Assembly: GCA_027919835.1 (NCBI GenBank)
Contig: JANVFP010000044.1
Location: 62,001-126,000, forward strand
Origin: Lentinula raphanica
Taxonomy: Eukaryota > Basidiomycota > Agaricomycetes > Agaricales > Omphalotaceae
DNA length: 64,000 nt
Direction of reading: 5' to 3'
In this document: piece by piece, positions 34,644 through 46,300 of the stretch
Position numbering within the stretch: the first letter of the stretch is position 1
Layout: each line of letters opens with the position of its first letter
The notes under the pieces: model-generated
Database searches by the model: none
What the model saw: the letters and a program-made list of their open reading frames with translations, nothing else
Told to the model about the DNA's origin: nothing
Translations under genes and position numbers: made by a program

Positions 34644-35158
34644 TGGTGCGGTTCACTTAGAGACCGCTAATTTGTTGCAAAATCTATTCAATATTCAGAA
34701 AAAAAGAAGTTTTAATTTCCTTTGGCCAATCGACTCCTTTTCATCATTAGAATAGATCCCCAAGACCATTTCTTAATATCTGCAAAACTGAGTGAGATAT
34801 AAATTTTCAGCATCTTCAATTTGGCGCAAGTACAAAAAATGTTATTACACTAATCAAAAGCTCTAGCTACAGCCTCCAGGATGCATTGGTTAGATGAGTT
34901 TTGCAAGAGATGAATGTTGAAGCCTCAAGATAGGGCTCTGGATGTGAACAATGTGAACTCATTTCTTGCATGCATCACAGTGGATAGAGTCAAATTTCTG
35001 CTTTGAGTACTTGTGTATCTAGAATGTGAATCATAAAGTACTGGGGTGCATCCTCTTATAACCTTCAGAGACTGAATTCCCCCTGTATAAAAAAAATTTT
35101 GGCCTCCGGCCAATTTGGCGCTTGCAAAAAAGTAGCGGCCTCTAAGTGAACCGCACCA
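34644..35158. mobile_element. TA-flanked MITE with TGGTGC ends
   Basis: Inverted ends starting TGGTGCGGTTCACTTAGAG lie between TA dinucleotides (34642-34643 and 35159-35160). The 515-bp interior is non-coding. The first six bases match those of the MITE at 30805, suggesting related transposases. Confidence 0.75.
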
Positions 35159-35164
35159 TACTAC

Positions 35165-35755
35165 AGATTTCAAGTTCTCGACTTCTTCCAGTTGAAGTTT
35201 TATTCAAAGGCTGGGCTGATGGACACACTTCTCAAAGTTCTCATACCTCTATGATATAAGTTCAAGCAGTTCATGCATTGGGAATTCTGATTTTATACTT
35301 GTGTGTCCAGCATTGAGTCATTGACTGTGGTATTCAAAGAATAGGTCGGTGAGTGATAGGATTCAAAAGCAACCGCGAGAAGTAGGTGCATCTCAGTATC
35401 TTGTTACAAACTTGAATGTTCAAACATCAATAAAAAAGACAAACACACGAATATAGATGTAGAATAAGCCTAATAAAAATGACAAGATAAGAGGAGTAAC
35501 AAAAGTACAGAGTAGACGGTAAGTGGTAATGAACAAAGAGAACAGGTAAGGAAATAAGTACGCAACGATACGATATGAACACGAAACAAAAGATCGAAAA
35601 GGCATCGAGAAATCTCCATCCCTCTCCTTCCCCTTCCCTTGCCCCTTCAACCCAAATCTCTCCACAACCCCAACCAACTCCATAACCAGCCCATCCCTAT
35701 CCCATTCTCCTCTCCTCCTCCACACACACACCAGGCACGTCACACACCAGGCACG
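35165..35755. other. Non-coding stretch downstream of the Yta7-like frame
   Basis: AT-rich to 35400, then the CT-rich stretch that is also present after the second Yta7 copy (compare 35600-35760 with 54100-54240). 'ccaggcacgtcacac' is doubled at 35731-35760. No separate gene is supported. Confidence 0.4.
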
Positions 35756-37678
35756 TCACACGGAGGTGTTCGAGGGCTCCGACAGAGAGATTTGCTGTGT
35801 GGGTTGAGAGAGCGGACCGGAGTTGGGTGAGGAGGCATGGGGAGAGGGTGAAGGGCGGTAAGGGTGGTGGCTGAGGAGGGGAAGGTGAACGTGGTGCTGG
35901 TGAAGGTTCAGTGAATGTTCAGGCGGTTGCTGTGCAGATGGTTGTGAAGAAGATAAGGCTACGGGTTGGATGTGCGAGGAAGAAGGGTGATTTTGCGGTA
36001 TGGGCGATAAGAGTCGCGTCGAGGACAAGTTGACAGTGGGAAGAAGTGATGGAGTTGGTAGAGGCGAAGTCGACATCGACATACGAGAAGAGTCGACTAG
36101 GAACGGGTTCCCGTCGTTCCTTTGTGTTGGTCCGTTAGGTTGAGGATGAGGACGAGGATTGGCGAGAGGAGAGTTGAGACGAGGAGGAGTAGGGGGAATA
36201 GGTTGTGGATTTAGGAGCATGGCCATTCCACTTGGAGGATGAAGAGGAGGAGGGGTAGAAGGAGGAGCAGTACTGTTGTTATGATCTTCTGCAATCCTCA
36301 ACCTCTTCCCTCGATCATCACCTCCGTCTGACTCTCCCCGTGCTCGCTTCATCCCTCTCTCGACCGTCGTCTCCCTCTCTTCTCTTTGCTCTCTTTCCTT
36401 CCTCTCCCTCTCCTTCCTCTCAATCCTGTCCCTCTCTCTTCCCCTCACACGCTCACACGCCTCTCTCAAGAACGGATCGACGACATCGCCCACGCTGACC
36501 TCGGCCATGGTGAGCATCGCCTGGGCTTTATACCACCGCTCATTCGCCGTCGCGATCGTCGTCGCTGTCGCCGTCGTCGCCGTCCTAGTCGTCTCTTGCA
36601 TACACAAGCCATACACGACGAGCTCGGCATTCCGTACGATTTTCCGGACGTCAGCGAGGAGCTCGAATGGGGTGAGGTAGTAGGAGCGATAGAGACGTTC
36701 GTGGATCTTTTCGAGGTCGATGTTGTAGAATTTGCGTTTCTTTGGGAGTGGATTGGGATTGGGATTGGGATTCGGGATGGGAGTGGGGTTTCTAGTTGGA
36801 TTGTGTGAGGCTGGGTTAGGTGTCGGTTGCCGATTAGGTTGAGTAGAATAACCAGGGTCAGGATGGAGAAGAAGCGCAGGTTGCGCAAGCTGTTGGCTTT
36901 CGTCGACGTCCATAGGACGTTCAGAGTGCCCATCGATCCCGTTCACGGCGTTGACGCGTCCGTTCACCATCACCGCTGGAGGCTGAGGATGTTGAGAAAG
37001 GTGAGGAGGCTCCTCGACGACAACAACGTTCATATCCACGTCCACGTTCAACGTCAACGGAACCGCACCTCCACCGGAACTCGGACCAGGGGCGTTGGGG
37101 ACGTTGGGGACGTTGATGAACTCCACGTTCGCATTCGTTTCTGCATGACCAGCACCCACCCCATCCACAACCTCTGCTGAATCCCCATCCTCTCGTCCAT
37201 CACCCATCCCCTCAACATCATCATCGACAACCTCGAACGCCTCACACTCCTCCTCCTTATACTCATCCACCACTCTCTTCGTAAACCGCTTGAACCGTCT
37301 CTTCATCTCGCCCACTATCGGTCCCAGGCGGTACTTGAGCACCGCGAGTGTCCGTAGATCGTTCTCTTCTTGCATCACTGATTTGCTCCCTTGGGAGGCG
37401 GTGGTGGTGGAAGGATTGGGTTGAGGAGGAGGAGGTGGTGCTGGAGCGAGAGGAAGGACGGGGATTGTGCGTTTGGGTCGTTTGTAGGTGTATGGGTTTG
37501 GGTTGGAGTTTTGTGAATTGGAAGAAGAGGAGGAAGAGGAAAGCTGCTCTTCATCATCGTTCCCTTCGACCAAATCGACTGAAAACGCAAACTTATTCGG
37601 CAGTCGTTGGATATCCTCAAACAACGACTCGAAGAACCTCTCCCTCATCTTCTCATCCGGCGCACTCAGCTCAACCAC
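35756..37678 (-). CDS. Bromodomain-bearing C-terminal part of a Yta7/ATAD2-type protein, copy 1
   Basis: A 640-codon frame encodes the region after the second AAA domain of Yta7/ATAD2/Abo1-type chromatin ATPases. A helix ENDLRTLAVLKYRLGPI...RFKRFTKRVVDEY (residues 104-140) and FYNIDLEKIHERLYRSYYLTPFELLADVRKIVRNAEL (about 315-352) are the divided bromodomain-like part; WYKAQAMLTMAEVSVGD follows. The parts between and after are low-complexity (Pro, Ser, Asn). These proteins normally bind and remodel histones at chromatin with two AAA ATPase domains. Upstream, 37680-38000 holds wrecked AAA2 sequence: EAK-stop-HSLSIIYIPSLLSLTQALSETAR and LKGYHVQ-VDLGTL, with a stop, frameshifts and a deletion. 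The ATPase part is therefore gone; whether the remaining frame is expressed is open. Confidence 0.6.
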   Translation of the reverse strand: MVELSAPDEKMRERFFESLFEDIQRLPNKFAFSVDLVEGNDDEEQLSSSSSSSNSQNSNPNPYTYKRPKRTIPVLPLAPAPPPPPQPNPSTTTASQGSKSVMQEENDLRTLAVLKYRLGPIVGEMKRRFKRFTKRVVDEYKEEECEAFEVVDDDVEGMGDGREDGDSAEVVDGVGAGHAETNANVEFINVPNVPNAPGPSSGGGAVPLTLNVDVDMNVVVVEEPPHLSQHPQPPAVMVNGRVNAVNGIDGHSERPMDVDESQQLAQPALLLHPDPGYSTQPNRQPTPNPASHNPTRNPTPIPNPNPNPNPLPKKRKFYNIDLEKIHERLYRSYYLTPFELLADVRKIVRNAELVVYGLCMQETTRTATTATATTIATANERWYKAQAMLTMAEVSVGDVVDPFLREACERVRGRERDRIERKERERKEREQREERETTVERGMKRARGESDGGDDRGKRLRIAEDHNNSTAPPSTPPPLHPPSGMAMLLNPQPIPPTPPRLNSPLANPRPHPQPNGPTQRNDGNPFLVDSSRMSMSTSPLPTPSLLPTVNLSSTRLLSPIPQNHPSSSHIQPVALSSSQPSAQQPPEHSLNLHQHHVHLPLLSHHPYRPSPSPHASSPNSGPLSQPTQQISLSEPSNTSV

Positions 37679-38005
37679 GTTTCTCCCTCGTTCTCAATCC
37701 CACCACTAAACGCACCACCAAACCAAGTTCACACATCCTCCGGAACCTCTTCCCACTCTCCCTCATCGTCACCCGTGCGGTTTCGGAAAGCGCTTGGGTG
37801 AGCGAGAGAAGGGAGGGGATGTAGATGATGGACAGGGAGTGTCATTTGGCTTCAATGATGTGGGTGATCAGGCTTGATTTGGGTGTCTGTGACAAAGGCA
37901 TGAATGGAATGAATAATAACGAAAGTAATAAAGGAACGGACTTGAGCTGGAAGATCCCGAAAGCGTACCAAGATCCACACGCTGGACATGGTATCCTTTG
38001 AGGAA
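37679..38005 (-). pseudogene. Decayed AAA2-domain exons of Yta7-like copy 1
   Basis: Minus-strand reading gives SIIYIPSLLSLTQALSETARVTM (near 37780-37850) and FLKGYHVQRVDLGTL (near 37960-38005), both matching the second AAA domain as also preserved in copy 2. The arginine before HS is now TGA, and the junction to the 640-codon frame has lost about 60 bases relative to copy 2 and is frameshifted. Confidence 0.65.
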
Positions 38006-38029
38006 ATTAAATCAAGTGTGTGCTTGTGG

Positions 38030-38233
38030 GCTGGTAAATAGGTTGAGTAGATAGGACATAATGAGCGCGGGTTGACTCTGCCGTTGGCTTGTATCGACGT
38101 CCAAAGGACGTTTGGAGTGGGGATGATCTATCCCATTCACGTTCGAACGTTCACCATCAACGTCAACGCTTGAGGCTGAGGAGGGCTCTTCTACCACCAC
38201 GCCCTTCACTGCTAACAGCATTACCAGATTCAC
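38030..38233 (-). pseudogene. Stray duplicate of the Yta7-like linker
   Basis: VVVEEPSSASSVDVDGERSNVNGIDHPHSKRPLDVD parallels the VVVEEPPHLSQHP...NGIDGHSERPMDVDESQQ part of the 640-codon frame, in the same orientation but placed upstream of the AAA2 debris. This is a displaced partial copy, proof of rearrangement within the locus. Confidence 0.65.
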
Positions 38234-38239
38234 CAGTAC

Positions 38240-39415
38240 GAGAACGAATATCGGGAATTATCCCTCCCCCCTCTATCGAATATAGAAAAGTTTTCGTATG
38301 CCTGGATGAGATTTCGACGGGAGAACAAAGGAAGTTGGTGAAAGGAAATTGATGATGTGTTCAAACCTCGCAAATAGCTAGAGTATTGTTTTTCTGCATG
38401 AGTCGATGAGCCACAACCAAAAGTCAGGCAACACTCACCGAGAAACCCATTTCTGGCCGTTCTTGATCTCTCTGGTGCCATTCCTTCATAGTCTGACAAT
38501 GCAGATCGGCTGCAGAGAAAGCACAGAACGCCCATGGTGGGAGAGGGCAACGCACGCAGAAGATCTAGAGAGAACACGGATGTTGTGGTGGAATCGAAAG
38601 TGGATTGAAGATAAGCGCCGACCGACTTTTGACTGAATGACACTGCCTTCCGAGTATATCATGCACTAGCACTCATCGACATTGTCCACGATCAATGAAG
38701 TTAGGAAAAGTACGACTCTGGCCGTTTGTATTGTTTTATGGTCTGTATGCCGGTCCAATGAAGACTGACTGAACCAGAACTCGAGTCTCAGCCTGCAATG
38801 AGAGAACGGCTACTGATCTGAGACTGAAGTACTGACACGTTCTAGATAGGACAACTCGAATGCCAACAGATAAGGATACGAAGTGACAAGTCCCAGACAT
38901 ACAACTTCCGGTGGACGAACATATCCCTTGTCCATTCCTTCGTCTTCGTCTTCTTCTCTATCTTCTACACAGACTGTGAAGATGACAAAGACGAGACGGT
39001 ATTTGAAGTTTGAGGTTAGGGAGATCGGCATTGGGGATTTCGATAACCTGTCAAAACTTCAAAGCGCATCCGGCGAAAGTTGTATGTTGTTGATATCGTA
39101 GTGACAACGGGAAACTGGTTGATGGTTGGCAGACAGACTGAGTCTATCAAGAGGCCAACGGGAGTCACCGCGTTTGCTGGGTTTAGTAGTAGGTATAGGG
39201 CCCAGGCTGCCATTCGAACGGGTTTGAACGAGTTTGAGCTTTGAAGTTGATTCGTCGGTGTTTTACTCGAGTGAACTGTGCATGTGAAGCTTAGATTGAC
39301 GGATATGGTTTTTCGAGATATAACAAAGAACCTCGACAGAGAAGGGAACGAAGTTCTGAGGTTCATTCGACCGGCGGGATATCATACGGAAGATGGAGGA
39401 CATGGCGTCAAAAAC
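38240..39415. other. No gene recognised
   Basis: Minus-strand frames of 137 codons (38230-38643) and 116 codons (39016-39366, with a hydrophobic MAAWALYLLLNPANAV start inside) are open but match nothing I know. They may be exons of a lost gene. Confidence 0.25.
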
Positions 39416-40310
39416 CGGGATCGTTAGCTATTCGACACTTTCGAACTCTCGCTTATACCCTGGGTCTGAAATTACAATGTTAGTTACACCAAGAATGAAC
39501 ATATACACGGACTCGTACTCAGATACATTCTCCCTGCACATGTCCAAGGGAAACAGAGGCAAGAGATCGGAGGAGGAGAAGGGGGAGGAGGAGGGGGAGG
39601 AGGGAGCTCTAGAAGAACAAGGGGTCCAGATATGAGCGGGAAGGAGAGCACGCGGACGAAGGAAGCGGGGAGGAAGGGGAGAGAGTGGGTGGTGCCGGTG
39701 AGGCTTAGGAGTTGTTGATTCTATACGAGGAAGAAGACCGGTGAAGCTCCCAACTTCGACCTCAACGAACTCTGATTGGTACAGACCGCAGCGTCGATAC
39801 ACAAGCACTGCGGGATCTTCACGGAGTTGAGGACGACCCCAATCACAGGGATGATCAGGACATGAATGAATGGTTATGGTGATAAGTCAGAGGGATACGA
39901 GGGATGTCGATAAGGCCGATGTGGGGAGGATGAACGAATCGTCAACGTGTCAACGTTTCAACGTCGGCTGACGGATGACGTGGTCGGTGACGACGAATGA
40001 AAATGTAGGGAAGGCTATCGAACTCAGTGAAACCATGAGACGACCAAGTGCGAGACCTCTAAAACCCCGACGCGTATGAATATAACCCTCTGGTGCTTCT
40101 TCGTCTTCTTCTGCAGTCTGTGGACACTTCAGCCCAGAAGAAGCAGTGGTTGAAAGGGTGGTCAAGCTTCAAGATTGGGGGATGGGTTACAGACCGGGAT
40201 CTGGACGATCTGTTGGGACTCCAGATGAACGACGCGAAGGGACCCGGGACTGGCTGATGGACGATATGGGTGGCATAGGTGCAGCAAAAATCGCGGTCGT
40301 AGCCTGAGCG
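39416..40310. repeat. Unclassified segment U2, duplicate of 27107-28183
   Basis: Same orientation and near-identical to U1 over long blocks, minus the 150-bp stretch described there and a few short deletions. The minus-strand peptide LGRLMVSLSSIAFPTFSFVVTDHV keeps the hydrophobic character seen in U1. The high identity of two copies 12 kb apart suggests a recent duplication. Confidence 0.7.
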
Positions 40311-40389
40311 TGCTGATGGAGTTATGCTCGACTGAGAGACCCAGAGACGCGATGTGAATCATGGAAGGATGTGTGCTTCGACTGTTCTA

Positions 40390-41350
40390 ACTTCTCTCTC
40401 TGGAGCGTAACGTGGATCGATTCTGACATTGGTAGCCATATATAAGGCAATGGAGGTGTCGTTGAACTTCGTCGACGCGTTCAGATGATGACGCTGAATG
40501 ATGTGGTCGACAACAATGGAAAGGCGAGGACGAAGAGCCAAATACGATCCAATGCAATCCTACTACGACTAGGGCCCAGGGTCTGACTGAATCGAGGAGA
40601 CGAGCTCCACTCGAATCCAGTCCCAATGACGAACGGACGAGAAACATCGAGCGTGCCACACAACAACTTGACAACCGACGATTACTCGAGACTTCAGATG
40701 AGCACGAACGCGAAGGGATCAAGAATCGCGGCGGACAAGGTGGGTGGCACGGGGAAACAAAATTCGGAATAGAGCGTGGAAACCTCTCATCGTAGTCCAA
40801 GTGTGCTGATGAAGTCGTGCTTGACCGTAAGGCGACCCAATGTAGATGATAGAAACGGGTGTGTTCTGACTTTCGCCTGGGGCATAACGTGGTTCGATCC
40901 CAACGTTTGTGGAGGAACCAGAGAAGGGGATCAGCTTCGTGCATCATCATCGTCGACGCGTTTACAGAACATCTGCAGCAAAAGACAGTGCTCCGTTTTC
41001 CTTTCGAGTGACAAAAGAGTTTTGCCGATTCTTGATGGGGCATCGAGTACGACCTTTCGAGGGTATAGACTGTTAGCTAGGAAGATACGACGAGAAAGCT
41101 AAACTCACATTGACCCGAACCTCCAATCTCATCAAACCGTCTATGTAGTTTATCTGGATCAGCGAGTCCTGGGAGGAACATAATTACTTTTTCATCTGAT
41201 TCGTTCTGGAGACTGGCCAGGGGACTCACTCGGTGATCTTGAACATATCTTGTCCAACTTTGGCAGACAGATGATGTGGTAAGTTACGACGATGCATCGA
41301 GAGTGTGGGGGAAGGCGATGGCAATGTCGAAGAATCCCAGGCCCCAATGA
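40390..41350. repeat. Diverged copies of segment U
   Basis: 'cgaagggatcaagaatcgcgg-...gtgggtggcac' at 40690-40760 and the hydrophobic minus-strand peptide GLGFFDIAIAFPHTL at 41290-41340 parallel the other copies. The 218-codon minus-strand frame at 40387-41043 is Arg/Ser/Cys-rich and reads like an off-frame relic rather than a gene. Confidence 0.4.
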
Positions 41351-41762
41351 TCAATCCCACACTCGGATGGAACTAGAAAGGCCGGCCTTTGGGCGGCAGA
41401 ACCTTTGCTTGCAGCTTGAGGATGTGATAGAGTTTGAGCGAGGCTGTTGTGATCGTGAACGCGATGGCACCAGTTAGTCTCGAGAGAGAAGATGAATTTC
41501 GTGGTGGGACAGGGCCAGGCAGTGTGAGGTACTTAATTATCTTATCTCTTGATCAGTCAGCGCTAAATGCTAAGCGCTTACCATTTGTTTGTTCCAACGG
41601 GCAATTTGAATTAAGGAAGTGGAAAGCCCTTGCAAGCAAGGGAACAAGGATGAGAAACATAACCCAAACCCAGCTGCATTATAGTGCTGTAAAGGCTAAA
41701 GTGTTGAGAAAAGGAATCACTGCTGTTTTTTTTGCGGACACAAGGGAATATCTTGGCAATAA

Positions 41763-41960
41763 CATCAGGAAAAGTACCTCAGCTCCAAAGACTCTAGAGA
41801 CACCCCCCAAAAGCCCTGAGATCTTTGAAGTGCTCCAGAGAATCTGAAAGCACTTTGAGGATGCCTGGAGAAACTCAGGATGCTTTCAAAATCTCTGGTG
41901 TCTCCAGGCTTTGGGGGGGTGTCTCTGAAGACTCCAGAGCCAGGAACATTTTTCCTGATG
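41763..41960. mobile_element. CATCAGG-MITE, copy M1 (198 bp)
   Basis: The ends are inverted: CATCAGGAAAAG...CTCAGCTCCA on the left, its complement closing with CCTGATG on the right, and AA on both sides. It is nearly identical to M4 at 58698-58895 and related to M2 and M3. The interior contains an inverted core around 'ccccccaaaagcc' and 'ggctttggggggg'. No coding capacity. Confidence 0.8.
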
Positions 41961-42097
41961 AAGTAGTCCTGTCCTGATCACACTGAATTGTCCATCCATA
42001 AAAGTCACTTGAAAACCAAACAAGAATAATTAGTATTGAAGATAGTAGTACTATACTACTACCTCTTACAACAATTTTCTAGTAAGATATGACAATA

Positions 42098-42445
42098 CTG
42101 TACCGTTTCGACCACATGTTCAGTCACAGGTCACACAGGCCCAAAATGAACAGTTCACAAGGGGGTGTCACCAGTCACCTAGGCCTGTGAACACCGTGAC
42201 AACCAAAATCAAACAAAATTTTCTCAGTTGGAAGGGTGTTTGAAAGGCTATTTTCTTTGCTAGTACAATCAAATAATGCAAGTGATGTTATTTTTTGTTA
42301 GAGGTACTGAATATGAGCTATGTAACCCCCAGTGAACAACCTTTGTAGGGGTTGTCACAGGTCATACAAGATTATGAACACCCAAAATACTGAACAGGGG
42401 GTGTCACCTGTCACATGCCGTGAACAAGTGGTCGAAACGGTACAG
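42098..42445. mobile_element. TA-flanked MITE with CTGTACCGTTTCGACCA ends
   Basis: CTGTACCGTTTCGACCAC at the left is matched by its complement at the right, with TA on both outer sides (42096-42097 and 42446-42447). The 348-bp interior repeats 'gggggtgtcacc' and 'gtcacaggtca' in both halves. Fits a Tc1/mariner-type non-autonomous element. Confidence 0.75.
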
Positions 42446-42449
42446 TACC

Positions 42450-43319
42450 TTCTTGGAGCTGTAGACAGTGGCCGTGCGAGCTGTCACAACTTCTACAATG
42501 AGTTTTGCAGTTCTGCAGGACATCCGGTTTGGTTGAACATTGAAACAATCAAGCAGAGCTGGAAGGATGAAAGGAAAATACACAGCTGCATCCAAAGATA
42601 GGGTTCACTGTCCCACAGGAGAACAGCTGGGCCCAACTGCTGGGATACTTTACCATGAGGGGTGTCCGGTGCACCTGACTGTTATATGTGTAGATTCCAT
42701 TCACTGCAAAACTTATCAGAAAAACAGGGACATCAGGAAAATATTCTCATCTCTAGAGTCCCTAGATATACCCCCCAATTCCCAGGTAGTCTCAGAGAGC
42801 CTAGGGTATCTGAGTTCTTTAAGGCTTCTGAAAATTCTCTGGGTGCTTTCAGGTGCTTTCAGGTGCTTTCAGGTGCTTTCAGGTTCTCTAGGATCTTTTA
42901 TTATCTTTCAAAGTTTCTAGAAATCTCTGGGCAGCCTAGGAATTGGGGGCTATCTTTGGAGACCCCAAGCCAAAAATATTTTTGTTGATGGAGCTCCCAG
43001 CACTTCCACCAAAGGTCCTGCTGGACAGTGCCGCAGCACTATTCAGTTTTGGTGAGAAATTCCTCAGCACCTCTTGGCAAATGCTTCAAATCTCTCACAA
43101 GGTCAAATTTATATCACCTGAATCTATTCAATGCTGTCCAGCACCATTCAGCACAATGCACTACTGGAAGCGCTGGAGGGCAAAATCCAGGTTTTGCTGA
43201 TGAACAAGATTAATGCTTCCCATGTGCAACAGAAAAATATATGAATGCCTGTCAATATGTTTATTTCCTAGCTTTCTCCCATCAGAAGTAGCTTCAAACT
43301 TTTATCCATTTGTGACACA
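42450..43319. other. Spacer with MITE M2, upstream of the NACHT-ankyrin gene
   Basis: Apart from the MITE at 42731-42990 no feature can be supported. Short plus-strand frames read across the MITE and are not genes. Confidence 0.35.
42731..42990. mobile_element. CATCAGG-MITE, copy M2 (260 bp)
   Basis: Ends CATCAGGAAAATATTCTCATC and a diverged complement (closing GTTGATG), with GA on both sides. Inside, 'caggtgctttcaggtgcttt' is repeated four times; M3 has a similar run. M2 and M3 form a longer subfamily than M1 and M4. Confidence 0.7.
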
Positions 43320-46300
43320 ATGGGAAATCAGACGAGGTAGCATGTTCAATCTTTGATACATTTTATGAATATGTTATACTCAATATTGTTTACAGCTTTA
43401 CTGATGAGCACACTGGAAGGTAAGATTCAAGAGACAAACCTCTGTCCATGTACATACTAAAATCTCTTGCTAGAAATAGTGACATATTCAGCAATGCACA
43501 ATATACAACAGTGACAGGAGGTGAATTCAATGCAGCAGGTCGAGATATCAACAAGAACTACTATTGTAAGCAAAAAATAAAAACTCAGTCTGCTGAACAG
43601 TAACAATACAATTGATCTAGATCTCTCAACTGATGAAGAAAAGAAACTTCAAGACTGGCTTGCTGCTCCAGATAGTTCTATTAATTATTCCACAGCTTTG
43701 AATAAAAGAGCACCTGGAACAGGCCAATGGATCCTCAAAGATTCCAAGTACCTGAGTTGGAAAAAAGAAGGAAGTATCTTGTGGATACAAGGTCAAGGTG
43801 ATTGATCTATAAATACTCAAACCTAGACAGAAAACTCATAAGCTATTGTTGCATTGCAGCTGGATCAGGCAAAACATTTCTAGTGTAAGGTTTCTCTAAT
43901 AATTTGATTATCAAAGGTCAATTGAAATATACTAACATCTTGCCATTATAAGCACTAGTATTATTGAAAACCTCAAGACAGAAAGTTCTCCAACTTTATT
44001 GGTTTATCACTACTTTGATATCCGTGATAATTCTGGAATGAAATCAAGTTTCCAAGGATTGCTATTATCTTTGGTCTTGCAATTAGGTGCTCAGGATCAT
44101 AGAATTCATTCTGCATTGAAAGACTTGCATGAATCTTCAATGCATGGACTTTCTCATTCCAGACCTACCAATGTTGAACTATTGGATACTCTATCAGAAA
44201 TTACAAAAGATCTAGTTCAGCAAAAATATCAAATTTATATAATAATTGATGCTCTAGATGAATGCAAGGAAGTAGATGCAGTTTGGAACTTTTGTATGAA
44301 GATGACTAGCTTGCATCTACTTGGCATTATGCTATCAAGTCGGAATCATCAACCTGGGTATGATGATTGTCATACAATTTCTTTGAAAAACAATGAGAAA
44401 GTTGATCAAGATATTGCTACCTTTATGGATATGGAAATATCATTCAAGAGTACAACTTTGAATACTGAAGTGAAAAGAAGATTAACAGAAAAAGCAGATG
44501 GAGGGTAAGATATGATATAATCTATTGAGTTGCTACTTATTCACATACTACAGATTCCGTTACATTGACTGTCAACTTCAAACATTGAAAGAATGTGCTA
44601 GTGAAATCACAGTATACAAGGTCCTAGCTAAGTTACCTTCAAATTTGCAAGAAATATATATAGAAGCCATCAAAAAATGTAAAAAAAGCCCCCATTGTGA
44701 AGATGCCCACCATCTTCTTTTATGGCTTTTGTATTCTTTCACACCTCTGCACATAAGCCAAATTGGGGAGTTTCTGTCAATTGACTTGGAGTCACAGAAA
44801 CTTTACCCTGATGCTCCAGTAATGCCAGATGGGCTAGGAAAAGTTATTAATACTACTTTGGTGACTATTGATAACAATGATCTTGTTCAACTGGCACATG
44901 CTTCTGTAAAGGATTTCCTGGTTGAGAACCATAGTGATATTTATACAGGTCAATTACTTCACATCAATGCAGAATTGGCACACAATCACAATATAATAGC
45001 ACAGAAGTGTTTAATTTTTCTCTTGCAAGATCAAAACATTAATGCATCTGATGAGTCTATTATTCTCAATTTCCAGAAGTATGCAATTGAATATTGCATG
45101 ATGCATAGCCAACATCTTGAAAAATCAGAAATTTTGTATAAAGATACAAATCAACTTATTGAGACTTTTCTTCAAGATGCATCTGGCCCATTTGTAAAAT
45201 GGAAGAGGAGCTTCAAATACACTGATGGTAAATATGCTGTGTGGCCATTTGCAAGTCAGTTTGCAGCCTATACTGCTTTACACATTGTGGCATTGTTTGG
45301 GCTTAAGAATAGTGCCCAAAGACTGTTGAATAATATTGAGAAACCAAATGCAGGTGAGCTATCCAGAACGTGAATCAATAATAAATTCACTTCTCAAAAA
45401 ACTCCAAACAGATATATATATATTTGAAAAAAAAGTTGCAACACCATTACAGCTAGCAGCATTTAAAGGCCACATAGATGTTGTTGACCTGCTTCTTGGA
45501 AATGGTGAAAATGTCAATATGCAAGCAGGACAATTTGGAACTGCAATTCATGCAGCAATAAATGGAGGTTGTAAGAGTATGGTTGAATTTCTTCTCAAGA
45601 ATGGTGCAGATGCCAATACTCAGTGTGACTCTCATGGAACTACAATTTATGCAGCTGCATTTCAAGGTCACAAGGATATTGTTGAACTCCTTTTTGAATA
45701 TGGTGCAAAAATCAAAGCTACAGATAGATATTATATAATGGCAACTCAGCAAGCAGCCTCTAGGGGTTACAAGAATATAGTAGAGTTTCTTCTCCAACAT
45801 GGAGAAAATATCAATATGCAAGCAAATTATTGGGGATTTGTTATTCATGTAGCAATATCCAAAGGTCGTAAGGATATTGTGGAACTTCTTCTTGAATATG
45901 GCACAGATGTCAGTGCTCGGGATCCACATGACAACACTACAATTGAAGCAGCAGTATATGAAGGTGACAAGGAGATTATTGAGGTAATCCTTAGATATAG
46001 TGCAGATATCAATGCCTGGAGTAGAGACTCTGCAAGTGCAATCCAGATGGCAGCAAATGATGGAAACAAAGATATCCTTGAGCTGCTTCTTAAGCATGGT
46101 GCAGATATTAATGCTCCCAGTGGTCAGTATGGAAGAGCAATTTATGCAGCAGCCAAGAGGGGATTCAAGGATATTGTTGAACTTCTTTTGAAAAATAGTA
46201 CAAATGTCAAAATTCAGAATAAGAATTCAGATAATTGTGGAATTGAAATTCCAACAGTAATTGCTAGAGATTACCAAGGTCTCATTGATATTGATGATAA

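Noticed and set aside
36386..37824. Plus-strand frames of 117-158 codons
   Set aside because: Antisense to the Yta7-like frame, which has recognisable domains.
40387..41043. 218-codon minus-strand protein
   Set aside because: Composition is Arg/Ser/Cys-rich without structure and the segment is a decayed relative of U; another frame carries the family's hydrophobic peptides.
41434..42988. Plus-strand frames of 108-137 codons around 41.4-43 kb
   Set aside because: They read across MITEs M1 and M2 and have no family match.
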